Below are positions 11,835 through 22,643 of a stretch of DNA of 64,000 nt, piece by piece (within the stretch, counting starts at the first letter, position 1; every line of letters begins with the position of its first letter). The notes below the pieces were generated by a model, which worked only from the letters and a program-made list of their open reading frames with translations, was not told the DNA's origin and ran no database searches. Location of the stretch: assembly GCA_011503125.2 (NCBI GenBank), contig WWBZ02000007.1, forward strand, positions 124,001 through 188,000, given 5' to 3'. Origin of the DNA: Botryosphaeria dothidea (Eukaryota > Ascomycota > Dothideomycetes > Botryosphaeriales > Botryosphaeriaceae). The translations under genes were made by a program, and so were the position numbers.

Positions 11835-12918
11835 AGGCATTCGTTGATGTGTCGTCCTTTCAACTGCGCATGATACCACTAGTTCTCATATAGTTAGGGA
11901 ATGTCCACTTCGCACTGCCAGCCGATTGGCTGAGTGAAATCTCTTTGACGACCGCCCTCTATCCACTCTGCCGGTGAGCCCCGCGACGGGCCCTGTCGAT
12001 GCCCCCTGCTGCGCCGAGACACCGCAAGGCCGCACGTGTTTGGCTGAGACCATGCACATCCTCCCCCTCCCCACTAATTCCCTGTGTTTAAGCAACGCGC
12101 AATCAATCTCGTCTTCGCCTATTCTGCAAGACTTTTGCTCAAGCGAGATGCGCGGGCTTGGCCAATGCTTGACGTGCTTCAACCGAGCTCGGTCTGATTA
12201 CTTTTCTTTCTTTCTTCCCTCTCCTTCGCCACGCCGTGTTTACGTAATCGCTCCACACCGCTGAAGCAGGAGAGAGCCGCTTATTCCCGGTTGCGCATCT
12301 GCTCGAAACAAGTCGTCACCACGTGCTCCATTGTATTTCCGACATGTCGACCCAGACATGTCGTAGCTTGAGTAATGTCTCCATCAGTTCAATCTCGCCG
12401 CGGCGCCACCTGCACTGGATCTTACCTTGATTTCGACAGAGGTGGCAGTATGAGACGTGGGGCGTGAGACGTTAGTCGCGTTCGGGCTTACTCGGTCGGT
12501 CTATCGGGACAGCCCGAGGCCAGGCCGGGAACATAGATTAAGCAGTTGCAAGGTACACGGCACGAAGGAGAAGATCACACCATTGGGTGGATCTTATCGC
12601 CAGAGATGGAGAGACAGAAGGACAGTCAGGGCCCAGGGTGAGGCCCAGTTAGTGGTTGGTCTCCGATCCGATACGGCGGCGACCGGCAAGCAGAAAGCGG
12701 CATTGCATCTGAGGAATGGAGCTCGAGAAGCGAGGGACAGAGTCTTGCGGGTGGGTCTGCAGAAGAAGCAGATGGAATCAGTATACATTCGTAGCTAAGA
12801 TGTGAGACGAAAATGCCACAGGCCAAACCAAAACTCCGCCAGATGTCTCCCTCCTCTCCAATAGCGCCGGTCCAATGTCGAACACACAAAACTTTTCCAT
12901 TTCCTCGCGCATTCATTA
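11835..12918. other. Convergent intergenic region, nothing recognised
   Basis: About 1.1 kb between the hydrolase (plus) and SYF2 (minus) 3' ends. No supported gene or repeat. Confidence 0.5.
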
Positions 12919-13827
12919 TTATATGGCCGTGCCGCGCTCGAAGCTCTCGCGGATGTCGGCGGTGTACTTGTTGTAGAAGCGGGCCAGCTTCTCGTTGAAC
13001 TGCTTGTTCTTCTGGTTGATGTAGGTGACGTCGCCGCTGTCGTCGTCCATGCCGCGGGCGCGGCGGGCCTTGAGGCGGGCCTCCTCGGCCTTGCGGATGT
13101 CGCTGACGAGCTTGTCGACGGCCTCCTTCTCGGGGCGGTGGTTGACAAACTCGGTGCTGTCGGCGGTGGTGTAGAAGGAGCCGTCGCGGTCGACGGCAAT
13201 CAGTTCGCCGTCCTCCATCTCGACGATCTCCAGGCCGCCGTTCTGGGCGGCGCGCTGGACGGCCTCCATCTTCTGGCGCTCGTAACCGTCGAGATCGGGC
13301 TTGAGGTCGCGCAGCTGGCGCTTGTACGACTTGCGGGCGTCCTGGCGGTAGTCCTGGAAGGCGACGTCCTTACGGTGCTTGTCCTTCTTCTCCATGCGGC
13401 GGTCCCAGCGCTCGCTCTCCTCGACAGTCCAGTCCCAGGCGCGCTTGCGCTCAAAGTCATCGCCCTGCTCCTGGGTCTCGGCCTTGAGCAGCTTGTGGGA
13501 TGCGATGGCGTGCTTGCGGTGCAGGGCGCTGAGCTGGTTGGGGTCGACCTGCGCGCGCTGGGCCTCGGCGGTCGAGTCCTTGAGGTTCTGCTTGCGGGCG
13601 GCTGCCTGGCGGGCCTGGAGGGCCTTGAAGCGGGCCATGCGATCGCTGCCGGCTGGTGCGGCCTCTGCGGGCTCTTCTTCTTCTTCTTGTTGTTGTTGTT
13701 GTTGTTGTTGTTGTGCGGGCTCTTCTGGGGCCTCCTGCTCGGTGCCGTTCTCGACGAAGCGGCGCTTGGAGGGCTCCTCGTCCTGGCGCTCGGCGGAGGG
13801 GGAGGTCTTGCGCTTCTCGGCAGGCAT
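12919..13827 (-). CDS. SYF2: Pre-mRNA-splicing factor SYF2
   Basis: A component of the Prp19/NineTeen complex of the spliceosome; nuclear. A single intronless ORF of 302 residues from the ATG at 13827. The N-terminus is low complexity with a Gln run then an acidic run, followed by the SYF2 domain. Signatures include ARFKALQARQAAARKQNL, a WDWTVEESERWDRRMEKKDKH block, FQDYRQDARKSYKRQ and the conserved end RFYNKYTADIRESFERGTAI. An upstream in-frame ATG would add a Pro/Ser-rich leader; I chose the start matching the usual short MP-K/R-rich beginning. The gene is head-to-head with the uncharacterised gene at 14093, sharing a 265-bp promoter. The call is firm because the C-terminal signature is highly specific. 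Confidence 0.95.
   Translation of the reverse strand: MPAEKRKTSPSAERQDEEPSKRRFVENGTEQEAPEEPAQQQQQQQQQEEEEEPAEAAPAGSDRMARFKALQARQAAARKQNLKDSTAEAQRAQVDPNQLSALHRKHAIASHKLLKAETQEQGDDFERKRAWDWTVEESERWDRRMEKKDKHRKDVAFQDYRQDARKSYKRQLRDLKPDLDGYERQKMEAVQRAAQNGGLEIVEMEDGELIAVDRDGSFYTTADSTEFVNHRPEKEAVDKLVSDIRKAEEARLKARRARGMDDDSGDVTYINQKNKQFNEKLARFYNKYTADIRESFERGTAI
13678..13715 (+). repeat. Trinucleotide repeat encoding Glu/Gln runs in SYF2
   Basis: Tandem TTC then TTG triplets on the plus strand, read on the minus strand as about nine Gln codons followed by Glu codons in the SYF2 N-terminus. Likely length-variable. Confidence 0.7.
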
Positions 13828-13980
13828 GGCGGAGCAGTGCTCGGGCGGGATGGTGGGCTGTGGTGGTGATGGTGGAGATGGTGGAGATGACGTTTTGCGG
13901 CGGTGTTTCATGGGTGGCTGCGCAAAAGAGAAAGAGCCGCCCGCCCGCTCGCTCGGCAAAGTCCGCCCGCCTTCCGCCGT

Positions 13981-14007
13981 GCCGCCGCCGCCGCCGCCGC
14001 CGCCGCC
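13981..14007. repeat. (GCC)9 microsatellite in a bidirectional promoter
   Basis: Nine uninterrupted GCC triplets lie in the 265-bp gap between the start codons of SYF2 (13827, minus) and the 14093 gene (plus). Any length change would alter spacing in a shared promoter or 5' UTR. Confidence 0.8.
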
Positions 14008-14092
14008 TCGCGCCTCCACGCTGCCCAGTGCTTCTTCTCCCGCCGTGGAGCAACACCAGAGAAGGCCCGATCTCGTCATCGCCATCGTCGTC

Positions 14093-15448
14093 ATGCCCGC
14101 TCATCTCCGTCTGCCGCATCGTCCCAAGCTCGCCCATCGCCTGCAATTGGCCTCTGCGCGCCGCAACCTGACCCTCGACGCCCCCTCCGACGCCCACGCT
14201 CGCCTGCAGCCTCCCTCCCACTTGCTCCAGCACCGCATACAGCACGTCTTCGGCCACGAGAAACGCATTGACGCCCTCCGCGCCGCCTTCTTCCAGCCGG
14301 GCAAGCAGCATTTGCAGCCCGACAGCTACAATGTCAAGCACGCGCCCGCCACCTCTAACCTGCCACTCGACGCCCGCAAAACCATCCACCAGCTGATCAA
14401 GCGCTGCCGATACCGCGCCGACTACCTGAACCTCGTCACATCCATCGTGGCCCAGCCCAATGAAGATTCCAACTTCAAGTACGACGCCTGCCGTCTCGTC
14501 TGCGACTCGCTCTTCCAACAGCTGCGACATGGCTCACACCACGATGCCGACCCAAAAATGCTGATGCTCGCCAATCAGATCCGCTACAAGTTGGAGGATG
14601 CCCATGTGCTTTTGCCGCAAGAGCTGCTGAACGTCGGCTTGCTGTGCGCTGCCGTCAGCCACAGCCTTCCGGCCCTGAAACTGTACCTCCGCGAGCACCG
14701 GCGGCTAGATCGCCCAATGTCACCTACAGTCTTCGCCCGCGTAGTCGATGGCATTGTCCACTTCGTTCCCAAACGCTTCATCAGGCCCACCGAGTGGGAG
14801 CCGCCTTTGAGCGAAGGGCAGGCCTCGGCCGTTATGCTGGGCTTCCCCGACGCTCCCGTTGAGGCTCCCTACGACCTGAGCTCCTTCGTGCCCCGCGACA
14901 GCTGGGATTGCATGAGCCGCTGGCTTCTCGCCCTTGCCCGCTACGACTTCCTGCATCAGCTACGTATTGAGTGGGCCCTGTGGCTCGAAAACCCTCTCCG
15001 TGCCGCTCCCACCCGCTGCGCGCCCACCACAATCAACAGCGACAAGGAAGTCATGCAACGACTAGTCGAGGCCGCCATGTGGAACACGAAAACTCGTGGT
15101 GATCTTGCATTTGTGGAAGCCTTCTGCAAAAGTGGTGGAATCGAGGAGGCCTGGATGGTTCTTGAGGAATCCGCCTTCTCCTTCGAACTTCTGAAACGCC
15201 GGACCCGCGCCGCTCTGTTGGCTCATCCTGAATACGCCGCTCCAGAATTATGGACCGATGACATGAAGGCTGCAATGCTGGACAATTACGCTGCCGAGCT
15301 GGCCAAGATCGAATCCCTATACGGTGTCGAGTGGGTCTGGGACGAGGAGGCTGAAACCGGTTACCATCACATTTCAGGCGAATCATTTCTTCGCAGCTTT
15401 GAGGATCATGATAAAGGATCTGTTGCCTCCCAAGAAACCGGTTCTTGA
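14093..15448 (+). CDS. Conserved hypothetical protein, possibly mitochondrial
   Basis: A single-exon ORF of 451 residues. I do not recognise a domain. The N-terminal 30 residues are rich in Arg, His, Leu and Ala with no acidic residues, compatible with a mitochondrial presequence. The rest is alpha-helical looking with many Leu and Trp (for example WLLALARYDFLHQLRIEWALWL, here only partly quoted as WLLALARYDFLHQL), somewhat like helical-repeat proteins, but no repeat unit is obvious. The frame is open upstream of 14093; the ATG at 14093 is the first that is not inside SYF2's antisense region. The divergent position beside SYF2 is probably a conserved housekeeping arrangement. Confidence 0.7.
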   Translation: MPAHLRLPHRPKLAHRLQLASARRNLTLDAPSDAHARLQPPSHLLQHRIQHVFGHEKRIDALRAAFFQPGKQHLQPDSYNVKHAPATSNLPLDARKTIHQLIKRCRYRADYLNLVTSIVAQPNEDSNFKYDACRLVCDSLFQQLRHGSHHDADPKMLMLANQIRYKLEDAHVLLPQELLNVGLLCAAVSHSLPALKLYLREHRRLDRPMSPTVFARVVDGIVHFVPKRFIRPTEWEPPLSEGQASAVMLGFPDAPVEAPYDLSSFVPRDSWDCMSRWLLALARYDFLHQLRIEWALWLENPLRAAPTRCAPTTINSDKEVMQRLVEAAMWNTKTRGDLAFVEAFCKSGGIEEAWMVLEESAFSFELLKRRTRAALLAHPEYAAPELWTDDMKAAMLDNYAAELAKIESLYGVEWVWDEEAETGYHHISGESFLRSFEDHDKGSVASQETGS

Positions 15449-16820
15449 CCTCTCGGACCAGAAGGGTCCGATTCGCCTTCGGGAAGGTCGTCAGCCGAGC
15501 AAGACACAACGGCATGATTGGGAGCAGGCACTAAGACGCCCGCATCTCCTTCACGTAGCTCCAGAGTGCGGGCTTGATTCTCATTCCGGCGCCTCTCTTG
15601 CGGACCAGCAAGTGCACGAGCGGCTTTGTCTACAGAATCTGCAGCACCCACACTAACCGTCGTCAACGGTTACCCATTCGGTTCCGATTACATATCAGGA
15701 CGAAATACCTTGCAAGTCTGCTGACTGCTTTGCTTCCAAAGCGAGTCTGCGCTGTGCGGATCTTGTATCTTAAGTGTTGAGTAGACCGATGGATGCCCTT
15801 AGATGGTGCGACATGCGCGCCCCATATGCAGCACGCAATTGTCACGACTGATACGGAGTCACGTCCCGTCTTGCCGCTCTAGAGCTCAGGGTTATCTATC
15901 CTCAGCCCGCCACCGAATACACACCGCCATGACTTCTGCACACTCTCTGACTCTGTAGAGGGGTGATAATGTGACGACAGCCGACTCTTCGTCAGTTTGA
16001 GTGGAATCATCGAAATACCCAAAGGTTCCACATTCAGAGCGAGATGGTACAAAGCCGTGACTTGTTGTCGCTTTGACGCGACAGGCGCCGCCCTGCTCGG
16101 AATTTCATATGATCGCGTGAAGCATCCATCAGTCTGCGCCTCTACTTCCCGCAATGCAACAATTACCCGGACCGAACTCTCGGTAGAAAAAGCAATATCA
16201 GCCCTGCAGTCGGATTCTCTCAACAGATTCGGCGCCCTTTTGGAGTTGGCTGTTCCTCGCCTGGGCTGGTGGTCGCGCCGAGGCTCATCATCAATAGCGG
16301 GAAGATCAACTGGGATATGGATCCCGGCCGCGAGCCGCTCTGCATCGCATCCAGACCGTTTTCCACAATTGGTATTTTCAGTCCGCACGCTTAAATCTTT
16401 AAATGCCACCATCCCAGCTCGCTTCCCGTGATCCTCTCTATCCTCAAGACGAAATGGTGCTTGACTCGGCTCTCAATTGGTCCAAATTAACTGTCAGCCC
16501 CACCCTAAGCCTTACCAACTGTCTCAGCCCACCGGCAAAATAGCTGCAGTGGCTAGTGGGACGACAGCTGCGCCAATATCAACTATCACCGAGTAACTGG
16601 GACTTCGTAGTCTTGACCTGTATCAGGCTATAATTCCAATGATAAATCTTTTTCCCTGAATGTGACGAAGCGGGGGTATAGACTCTCCCTTAAGACTTGT
16701 AAATCCCCGTCTTGAGCCTATAGTCCCCACATTACCGCTTTTTGTCTTTTGGTCGTGCTCACTACAAGATCGGATCCCACCGTCGGTTTCGTGTGGTCTA
16801 CTTGCGTTCAGGCTGATAGC
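15449..16820. other. Intergenic region, nothing recognised
   Basis: About 1.4 kb. A 177-codon minus-strand ORF (15879-16412) has no domain, no TM segment and no supporting splice context. I see no repeat or RNA gene. Confidence 0.5.
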
Positions 16821-18414
16821 ATGCCACGCCACTCAGTGGTACCTACTCCAGAGATTCTCAGAGACTGGGCGACTGGCGACTATTCACGGAGCGGTAGAAG
16901 AGGGCCGGCTCTTCTGGTACTCACCGGCATACTCTTTGGATTATGTCTCATCGCCGTTTTCGGGCGTCTGGGCGTCCGCACTGTTCGCAAAAGTGTAGGG
17001 CACGATGATGCGCTTATGTTGATGGCAATGGTATGAACCAACGAATCGGACAACCCTCGTAAGCTGACATGTCTCCACAGATCTTATGTACAATAATGGA
17101 TGTTGGCATATATTTCTGTAGGTATCATCGTAGATTCGGTGGCCTGCATTTCCTGACAATCGTCAGTGTTCCTCAAGTACGGCTTTGACCGCCATGCTTG
17201 GGACCTCACCGAGAGAACGGCCGTATCCGCCCGCAAGGTATCTTCCTCCCTCCAACACCTAACGCAGTCTCAACTGATCCATCATCAGACTGCACTTGCC
17301 GTGGAAGCGCTCAACTTGGGATCCGCCTCTTTCACCAAGATTTCCATACTCTACTTCTGTAAACGACTTGCAGGTGGAACCTGGAAAACATCCCAGTATA
17401 CTTTCATCATATGTGCGAGCATTTTCTTCGTCGCCGCATCTCTCACATCGTTCCTGGTCACCCTCTTCCTGACCTGCTACCCGCTGAAAGCATTTTGGCT
17501 CCGGTTCAGCCCAGCCTGGGAGACCCAAAACACGTACGCCTGCCTGGATGAATTTGCCCACCTGGTCTCAGCCACATCCGTCAGCGTAGCCGAAGACTTC
17601 ATCGCGTTCGGCGTGCCTGCCGCACTCATCTGGAGGCTGCAACTCGGCAAGAGGAAGCGGATAGCGCTGGCCTGCCTTCTCGGCCTGGGCTTCCTGTAAG
17701 TTCACGCGGCTCGATTTCCCGATGCGAGCTAACGTCTGCAGCCCCTGCATCGCCGGTGTCCTCCGCATCGCCTACACCGTCCGCATCTACAACGGCTACG
17801 ACGCCACCTGGCAGGCCTACCCGGCCTACCTCTGCCTCGTGGTCGAAACCCACCTCGGCATCCTCTGCGCCTCCGCCCCCGCCCTCAACTCGTCCGCCAC
17901 CACCCTCGTCCGCCGCCTGCGCGCCAACAGCGACTGGTCCGTCCTGCGCTACAACTGGCACGCCTGGAGAACCCGAAGGCGAGACCGCACCAGCACCGTC
18001 ACCGCCCTGTGCAACCTCGCCTCCGTCCTGAAGAACCGAGGCGTGCGGAACCCGGAGAGCGACGTGCCCCCAACGCCGCCCCCGAAGGACACCAAGCCCC
18101 CGACGACCTTCACGTCGACGTCGACGTTCGGCGTGTTGTCCGGCAAGGCGGAGCTGGAGGCCGCCGCGTACTTCTACGGGTCGCCGCGGCGCTCCGTCAC
18201 CAACACGCTGCTGTCGAGCCAGACCACCATCTCGGGCGGCGCTGGAGCGGAGGTGCAGGAGACGAGGCCGTTCGTATGTGTTTTGAGAACCATCCAAGCT
18301 GTCTAGTGAGAGTGTGCGTTGCTGACGTGAATGCAGAGTCCTGCCTCCACGAGCTGGATAAGCGATGTGACTGCGTTGCCGGCTCCGCTGCGCGTGTTGG
18401 AGAGAGGGCGGTGA
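16821..18414 (+). CDS. Second Pth11-like seven-transmembrane protein
   Basis: Another receptor-like membrane protein of the fungal rhodopsin-type family. Exons are 16821-17030, 17081-17117, 17167-17237, 17289-17695, 17742-18273 and 18337-18414, joining in frame to 444 residues. TM1 (LLVLTGILFGLCLIAVFGRL) is followed by the GHDDALMLMAM motif, equivalent to the GADDW motif of the first copy, then KISILYFCKRL and later VLRIAYTVRIYNGYDATW. The cytoplasmic tail is Pro/Thr-rich. Family exon phases match the first copy (tiny second and third exons), but the sequences are diverged, so this is not a recent duplicate. The last intron could be skipped, ending the protein at 18306 instead. Confidence 0.82.
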
Positions 18415-19609
18415 GCGTGGGCGTTGGGAGAGATGGCGGCTTCTCCCCGTCCAGAAATGCAAGGTACATGTCGATGGTGGAACGTGTTGAGATCAGACTT
18501 CCGCCAGGCCTTGATCGTGCACTTGGACACGCTTGCAGCTCCTCACAGTACATACATGGCTCGAGCTCACATAGACCTAGCGGGCTCGCAGCTAATCCCT
18601 GAACCTAACACGCCAGCCGAAGCATCACACGGTACACTTCTCCCTTACCGCACTGTCCGACCATTCTCCCACATTTCCTCCACCCGCCGATTTCACACTG
18701 CGAGCGAGGGTAAAAATGCCGCCCGTCCCCTAGGCTCCGCGGCATGTTTTCGCAAGATCGCGCTTGGCTGTCGAGCTTGCACCGCTTATGTCACGCAGTG
18801 AAGCTCAGCGGCAAGACTCCCGGCCGTTTTTCACTACGGAGGCCGTGTAGCTGGGCGGGTAGGGGATGGAGAAGCAGCGGTCTGGCGGCAATTAAGTGGT
18901 TCGGACGGGCTGGAGACGGGGAGGTTTGCGGCGTAGATGTTCACTTGGGGTCGTGGTGGATTCACACTTTCTCAGAACACATTGATGCGCTGGAATCAGT
19001 TGACTCCTTGCAACAGACGGACAAGGAAGCCAGCAAGTGCCTTTTTTTTGCGGCACATCTTAGAGTGTTCTTCATACTCTTCAGAGCCGGGGAAGCGCAG
19101 TATCGGCTTCAACCCATAATATTAATATGATCATGGTGATTCTTCCTCTATCAGCTGATTGAAACTGCTCCAAAGTCTGTGACTACGAAGCAATCGTTTT
19201 TCTGAGGGGTTCGACGCTGATCGGAAGGATATTGCCACTGCACGAAATTTAACTCCTTTCCCCAGCATGGTGATCCTCGGTTGTGATTGCCTTCTGTAAT
19301 AGACTAGGCTTTCATAGGCACGTATTGACTGGAATTAAAACTGCGCCGCCCACGGAGTCGCTTGATACGTCATTCAATGCGGGCGCTTAATGCGGCACGG
19401 TCGGCAATCTATCCTACATTGGATTACATGCTATTTTCACAAACTCAGCTCTGTGCAGACAGAGCAGCGCAAAGATGCACATACCAGCTGACATTATATG
19501 TTGACAGAGGAAACGTAACCGGTCTTTGGGCAGTTCTGAGAGTATCTGACAATAAACAGCCGGATGTACTTCTGTCCGTAGCGCATTCAACAGTCGGTAC
19601 TGTATAACC
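18415..19609. other. Intergenic region, nothing recognised
   Basis: About 1.2 kb downstream of the second Pth11-like gene. No supported ORF or repeat. Confidence 0.5.
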
Positions 19610-20423
19610 ATGCACGATATGTTCCTCTTCCGTGAATCGGTAGAAGAAGAATGCAGTATTGGTGAAATACTTTGGGATACGTGGGCAGTGTTGGTCGAAA
19701 TAATCTATTGCATTCCGCCAGGCCATCCGTGGCAAGTCAGCCTGATCCAGTTCCTGAAAAATCTACGTCAGCGAGACGTATCCATCTCTGAAAATGACAA
19801 GGTTAGAAATAGAGGTACGATATTCAACGCTGGTTATTGAGCTGATTGGATTTCAAGAAAGAGTCGGTTTGGTGGAAAGACCTCCTTTATCTGTCGGCGT
19901 GCGTGAGGGAACAATGGAACGGTAGTGAACCAGAAACTTCCCTTCCGGCTTCATGCCCACTAACAATGCCTTTGCAGACCCGACTTATACCGGCGAGGAA
20001 TTGGAGGAGGAGTTTTCGATGTGGAAAAACTTTAACTCGTTCGTTGCCCGACTGACCGATACTGGATTCGCCCCTTGGCTCAATCTACCTATCTGGCAGC
20101 TCAGAATAGCGCTCGAAGAACCGGTAGTGGCGCGTCCTGCAACGGAATGCCGCCTGTGAGTAGCGAGCGAGTGGATTCTACATTGTGCAGACCCCATCTA
20201 CAAGGATATGAAATCGACGGAAGAGCTCGACGAGAGCACAGCTCGGGCACTCGAGACAGGTTCTCTCTCTGAAGACGTACAGCCGCTGAGCCTCGAGCAT
20301 TGGGATTTCTGGAAGAAACGGTTCTCCGAGTTCGCTGCTGATTCTGGCTGTCTCAAGCTTGACAGTGTCATCACTGGACGGATGTCAGATGCCTTGAAGA
20401 GCATGAACGCAGTTGGAGAATAG
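19610..20423 (+). pseudogene. DUF3632-family gene interrupted by one in-frame TGA
   Basis: A fungal DUF3632-type protein of unknown function. Exons 19610-19801, 19858-19921 and 19978-20423 join in phase with good splice sites (TTTCAAG and CTAAC...TTTGCAG acceptors). The family pattern is visible: EILWDTWAVLVEII, VWWKDLLYLSACVREQWN, then W-KNFNSFVARLT, SEWILHCADPIYKDM and LEHWDFWKKRFSEFA, ending at TAG 20423. The third exon is broken by TGA at 20157-20159 between ECRL and VASEWIL. Homologous sequence continues in the same frame on both sides, so this is a nonsense change rather than a frameshift. A GTGAGT donor at 20156 paired with the CAG at 20190 avoids the stop but shifts out of the homologous frame. 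The change fits CGA to TGA. Confidence 0.65.
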
Positions 20424-20894
20424 AGAAGGATGTTCAAGTCACGATTGGCTCTTCAGCAAGCCTCACGTGGTCTGTATAAGCAATCTCAGAAGTATCCTAA
20501 GATTCTCTTGCCATCATGTCCCACATGTTCTATAAGCTCGAGGTTCCATTTCTGGATCACGGCATCCGCCAGTGATGTCTTTGCGCGGATATACAGAGAG
20601 TGTTTATCATCGCGTTAGTCCGTGCCACATGTGCGGAATCATGACGTGTGAGATGACGCTAGAGGTTCACATAGAAGTTCGCAAATGGTTTCAATTGAAT
20701 AGACGATAGTCAACTTGCGATCGGCTGACACACAAATATTTGCTTGTGCAGGTCATCCACACCTCTGACGTGGGCATCCAGCCTTCAACCTTTCCAGACA
20801 AACTCAACTGTCCTCATACAAAATGCAGAGAACAGTATTTACCATTCTCCCACATAAGCTATTCTGAGGAAGAGACGCAGCTGTAGAAGCGACT
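20424..20894. other. Convergent intergenic stretch
   Basis: About 470 bases between the DUF3632 gene and the small secreted protein gene. No gene seen. Confidence 0.5.
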
Positions 20895-21157
20895 CTAGCA
20901 GTCTGTCGGGCAAGAGTAGCCGTATTCCGTATGAGGATAGCACTGTGGCCATTGAAAACCAGCGAAATTAGCGCTCAGCCCTCCGGTTCTGGACGAAAGA
21001 TTTTCCAACTTCCGCTACACCCTTGTGGGTATACCCTGTAGCTCCAGTAAAGACATCCCATCTCGCCCCCGGACACACATTCGCATTCACACGGCACTGC
21101 AAAGGACCCGGAAACAAAAATACCCAGGAAAGTCGAGACAACTGTGAAAAACTTCAT
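20895..21157 (-). CDS. Small secreted cysteine-rich protein, effector candidate
   Basis: Exons 21035-21157 and 20895-20942, joined across a 92-nt intron (GTATAC donor, GCTAAT branch-like site, CCACAG acceptor), encode 56 residues. Residues 1-20 form a clear signal peptide (MKFF-, hydrophobic core, Ala at -1 before VPCEC). The mature part is only 36 residues with seven Cys at mature positions 3, 5, 7, 15, 22, 32 and 36, plus several Tyr. Without splicing the frame would end after 60 codons with five mature Cys. The spliced form ends immediately after a Cys, which looks coherent. A TATA box sits 83 nt upstream. I know no named family with this spacing. Role in host or microbe interaction is inference from size, secretion and Cys content. 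Confidence 0.55.
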
Positions 21158-22134
21158 GATGGCAGCTGTTCAAAGAGGACAGAATCACAATATGTGGCAG
21201 AGCCGAAGGATGACGGCGCATAAATGCCATCTTCATCTCTTTATATACGCGTGACGAGACATGCGACAATGCGAAAGTCTCAAAATAGATACAAAACTAT
21301 ACTCGGGTACGGGGTGCTCATGAAGTCTCTAAAGGGAAAAGAGCTTCATCCATCGACTATCCTGGCCCTGCAATCAACATTTCCTAATCTGGCTTTTCTC
21401 CGAACAGTTAGCTTTCGAACTTACGCTCCGCGCAACTAGAGCGCGTCGCTTTGCCATTTCCAACGCTCAAAGGAAGAAGATCTCCGAAGGCAATACCGTT
21501 AGACCAATAAGTCTCACCAATGCAGTGAAAGCGTCATCGGAACAGTGGAAATGGACTCGCTTGTTTCCACTTCTCGCACTATGAATCAAGAGCCAACTTT
21601 CGACGGTGGAGAGATGCAACGCTAATTGCCAAGGAACTTGAAGTTTCATCATCATGTTGAGCAAGGGATTTCATTAAAGAAAACCTTTGATATCCATAGG
21701 CATGAGAATTCTGGAAGAACTTCAGTCCTCTGCTTACGAAATTTGGAACTCAAGACCTACATCGACATTGCGTCACAATAGTTGATACATAATACTGCTA
21801 GAAGAATTTTGGAAGTACCTAGATCTAGAGTTGATGGCTGTGAGTGAAGATTGCGAATTGGTCCGTCAGTTGTACAGCGAAGACTCGAATCCGAATGCGA
21901 AAGTTTCACGTCGCGGGGAACTCGTTGAGAGTGTCGAATGTATCGTGAATAACCTAGAAACTCGATTGACATTCAATTGTATCACACGATTTTGACATCA
22001 ACTCAACCCGCTCGGAAGAGGCACTGAAAGCATCGAAATAAGCCTTGCTGGAAATCGTCACGAACCCCTAAGGGAGTACAACCGCGTGCTCTCCTGCAGC
22101 CATCTTCCCAGCTCCCTTGTTTATCCTCTCTTCT
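21158..22134. other. Intergenic region, relatively AT-rich
   Basis: About 1 kb upstream of the small secreted protein gene. Apart from its TATA box nothing is recognised. Confidence 0.5.
21240..21247 (-). promoter_or_regulatory. TATA box of the small secreted protein gene
   Basis: The minus strand reads TATATAAA 83-90 nt upstream of the ATG at 21157. It supports the idea that this short ORF is transcribed. Confidence 0.5.
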
Positions 22135-22643
22135 TCAGTGAGACATCATGGTCTCGAACTTCCGAGCATCCTTGACATCGGGTTGCCACGAATATTTCCT
22201 CCGGCAGTAAAGCTCCATGGTGGGCTTGAATTTCTCATTGAGGGCCAAATCGTCCAAAGTGCCCGAGCGAATGATCAGGATGCCTCCCTCATCCAGACTG
22301 GTGGAGGTGACCCAAAGAGGCGATCCACATTCCCCGCAGAAATGACATTGAGCATCGCCGCCAGAGTCGCCCCTACGCGTGAAGATCTTGGGGGTCCCAG
22401 TTGACTTGAAGAGATGCTTCCGGACGAGGAGCGAGGCGGAGTTGGTTGAGCCGGTGCTGGAACGGCAGGAATTGCAGTAACAGAGGGACTGAAGATCATT
22501 AGCATAGTGAAGGATTTAAGGTCCACTCAGGGCGGTATGAAGGGAATGTGAAAGTCTTAGCTGGGAAAACTTACGCTGCCGACTGGTTCGCCATCAAGGG
22601 TATACTTGATGTTTCCACACTGGCATCCTCCGTTGAGCGACAT
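22135..22643 (-). CDS. GFA/CENP-V domain zinc protein
   Basis: A small protein of the glutathione-dependent formaldehyde-activating (GFA, Mss4-like) fold. Exons 22575-22643 and 22135-22488 give 140 residues. The zinc-binding cysteines are visible in order: CQCG near residue 7, CYCNSC near residue 26, and CHFCGECGSP near residue 72. The intron has a GTAAGT donor and CTTCAG acceptor. Fungal members are cytosolic; the exact substrate is unknown, and formaldehyde-glutathione adduct formation is only the founding member's activity. Complete, with the usual length for the family. Confidence 0.88.

Noticed and set aside
13138..13869. 243-codon Leu/Gly-rich plus-strand ORF
   Set aside because: Antisense shadow of SYF2; the leucine run is the complement of the Gln/Glu codons.
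20156..20190. 35-nt intron bypassing the TGA in the DUF3632 gene
   Set aside because: Very short, and the downstream frame loses the family sequence DPIYKDM and ends after 27 codons.
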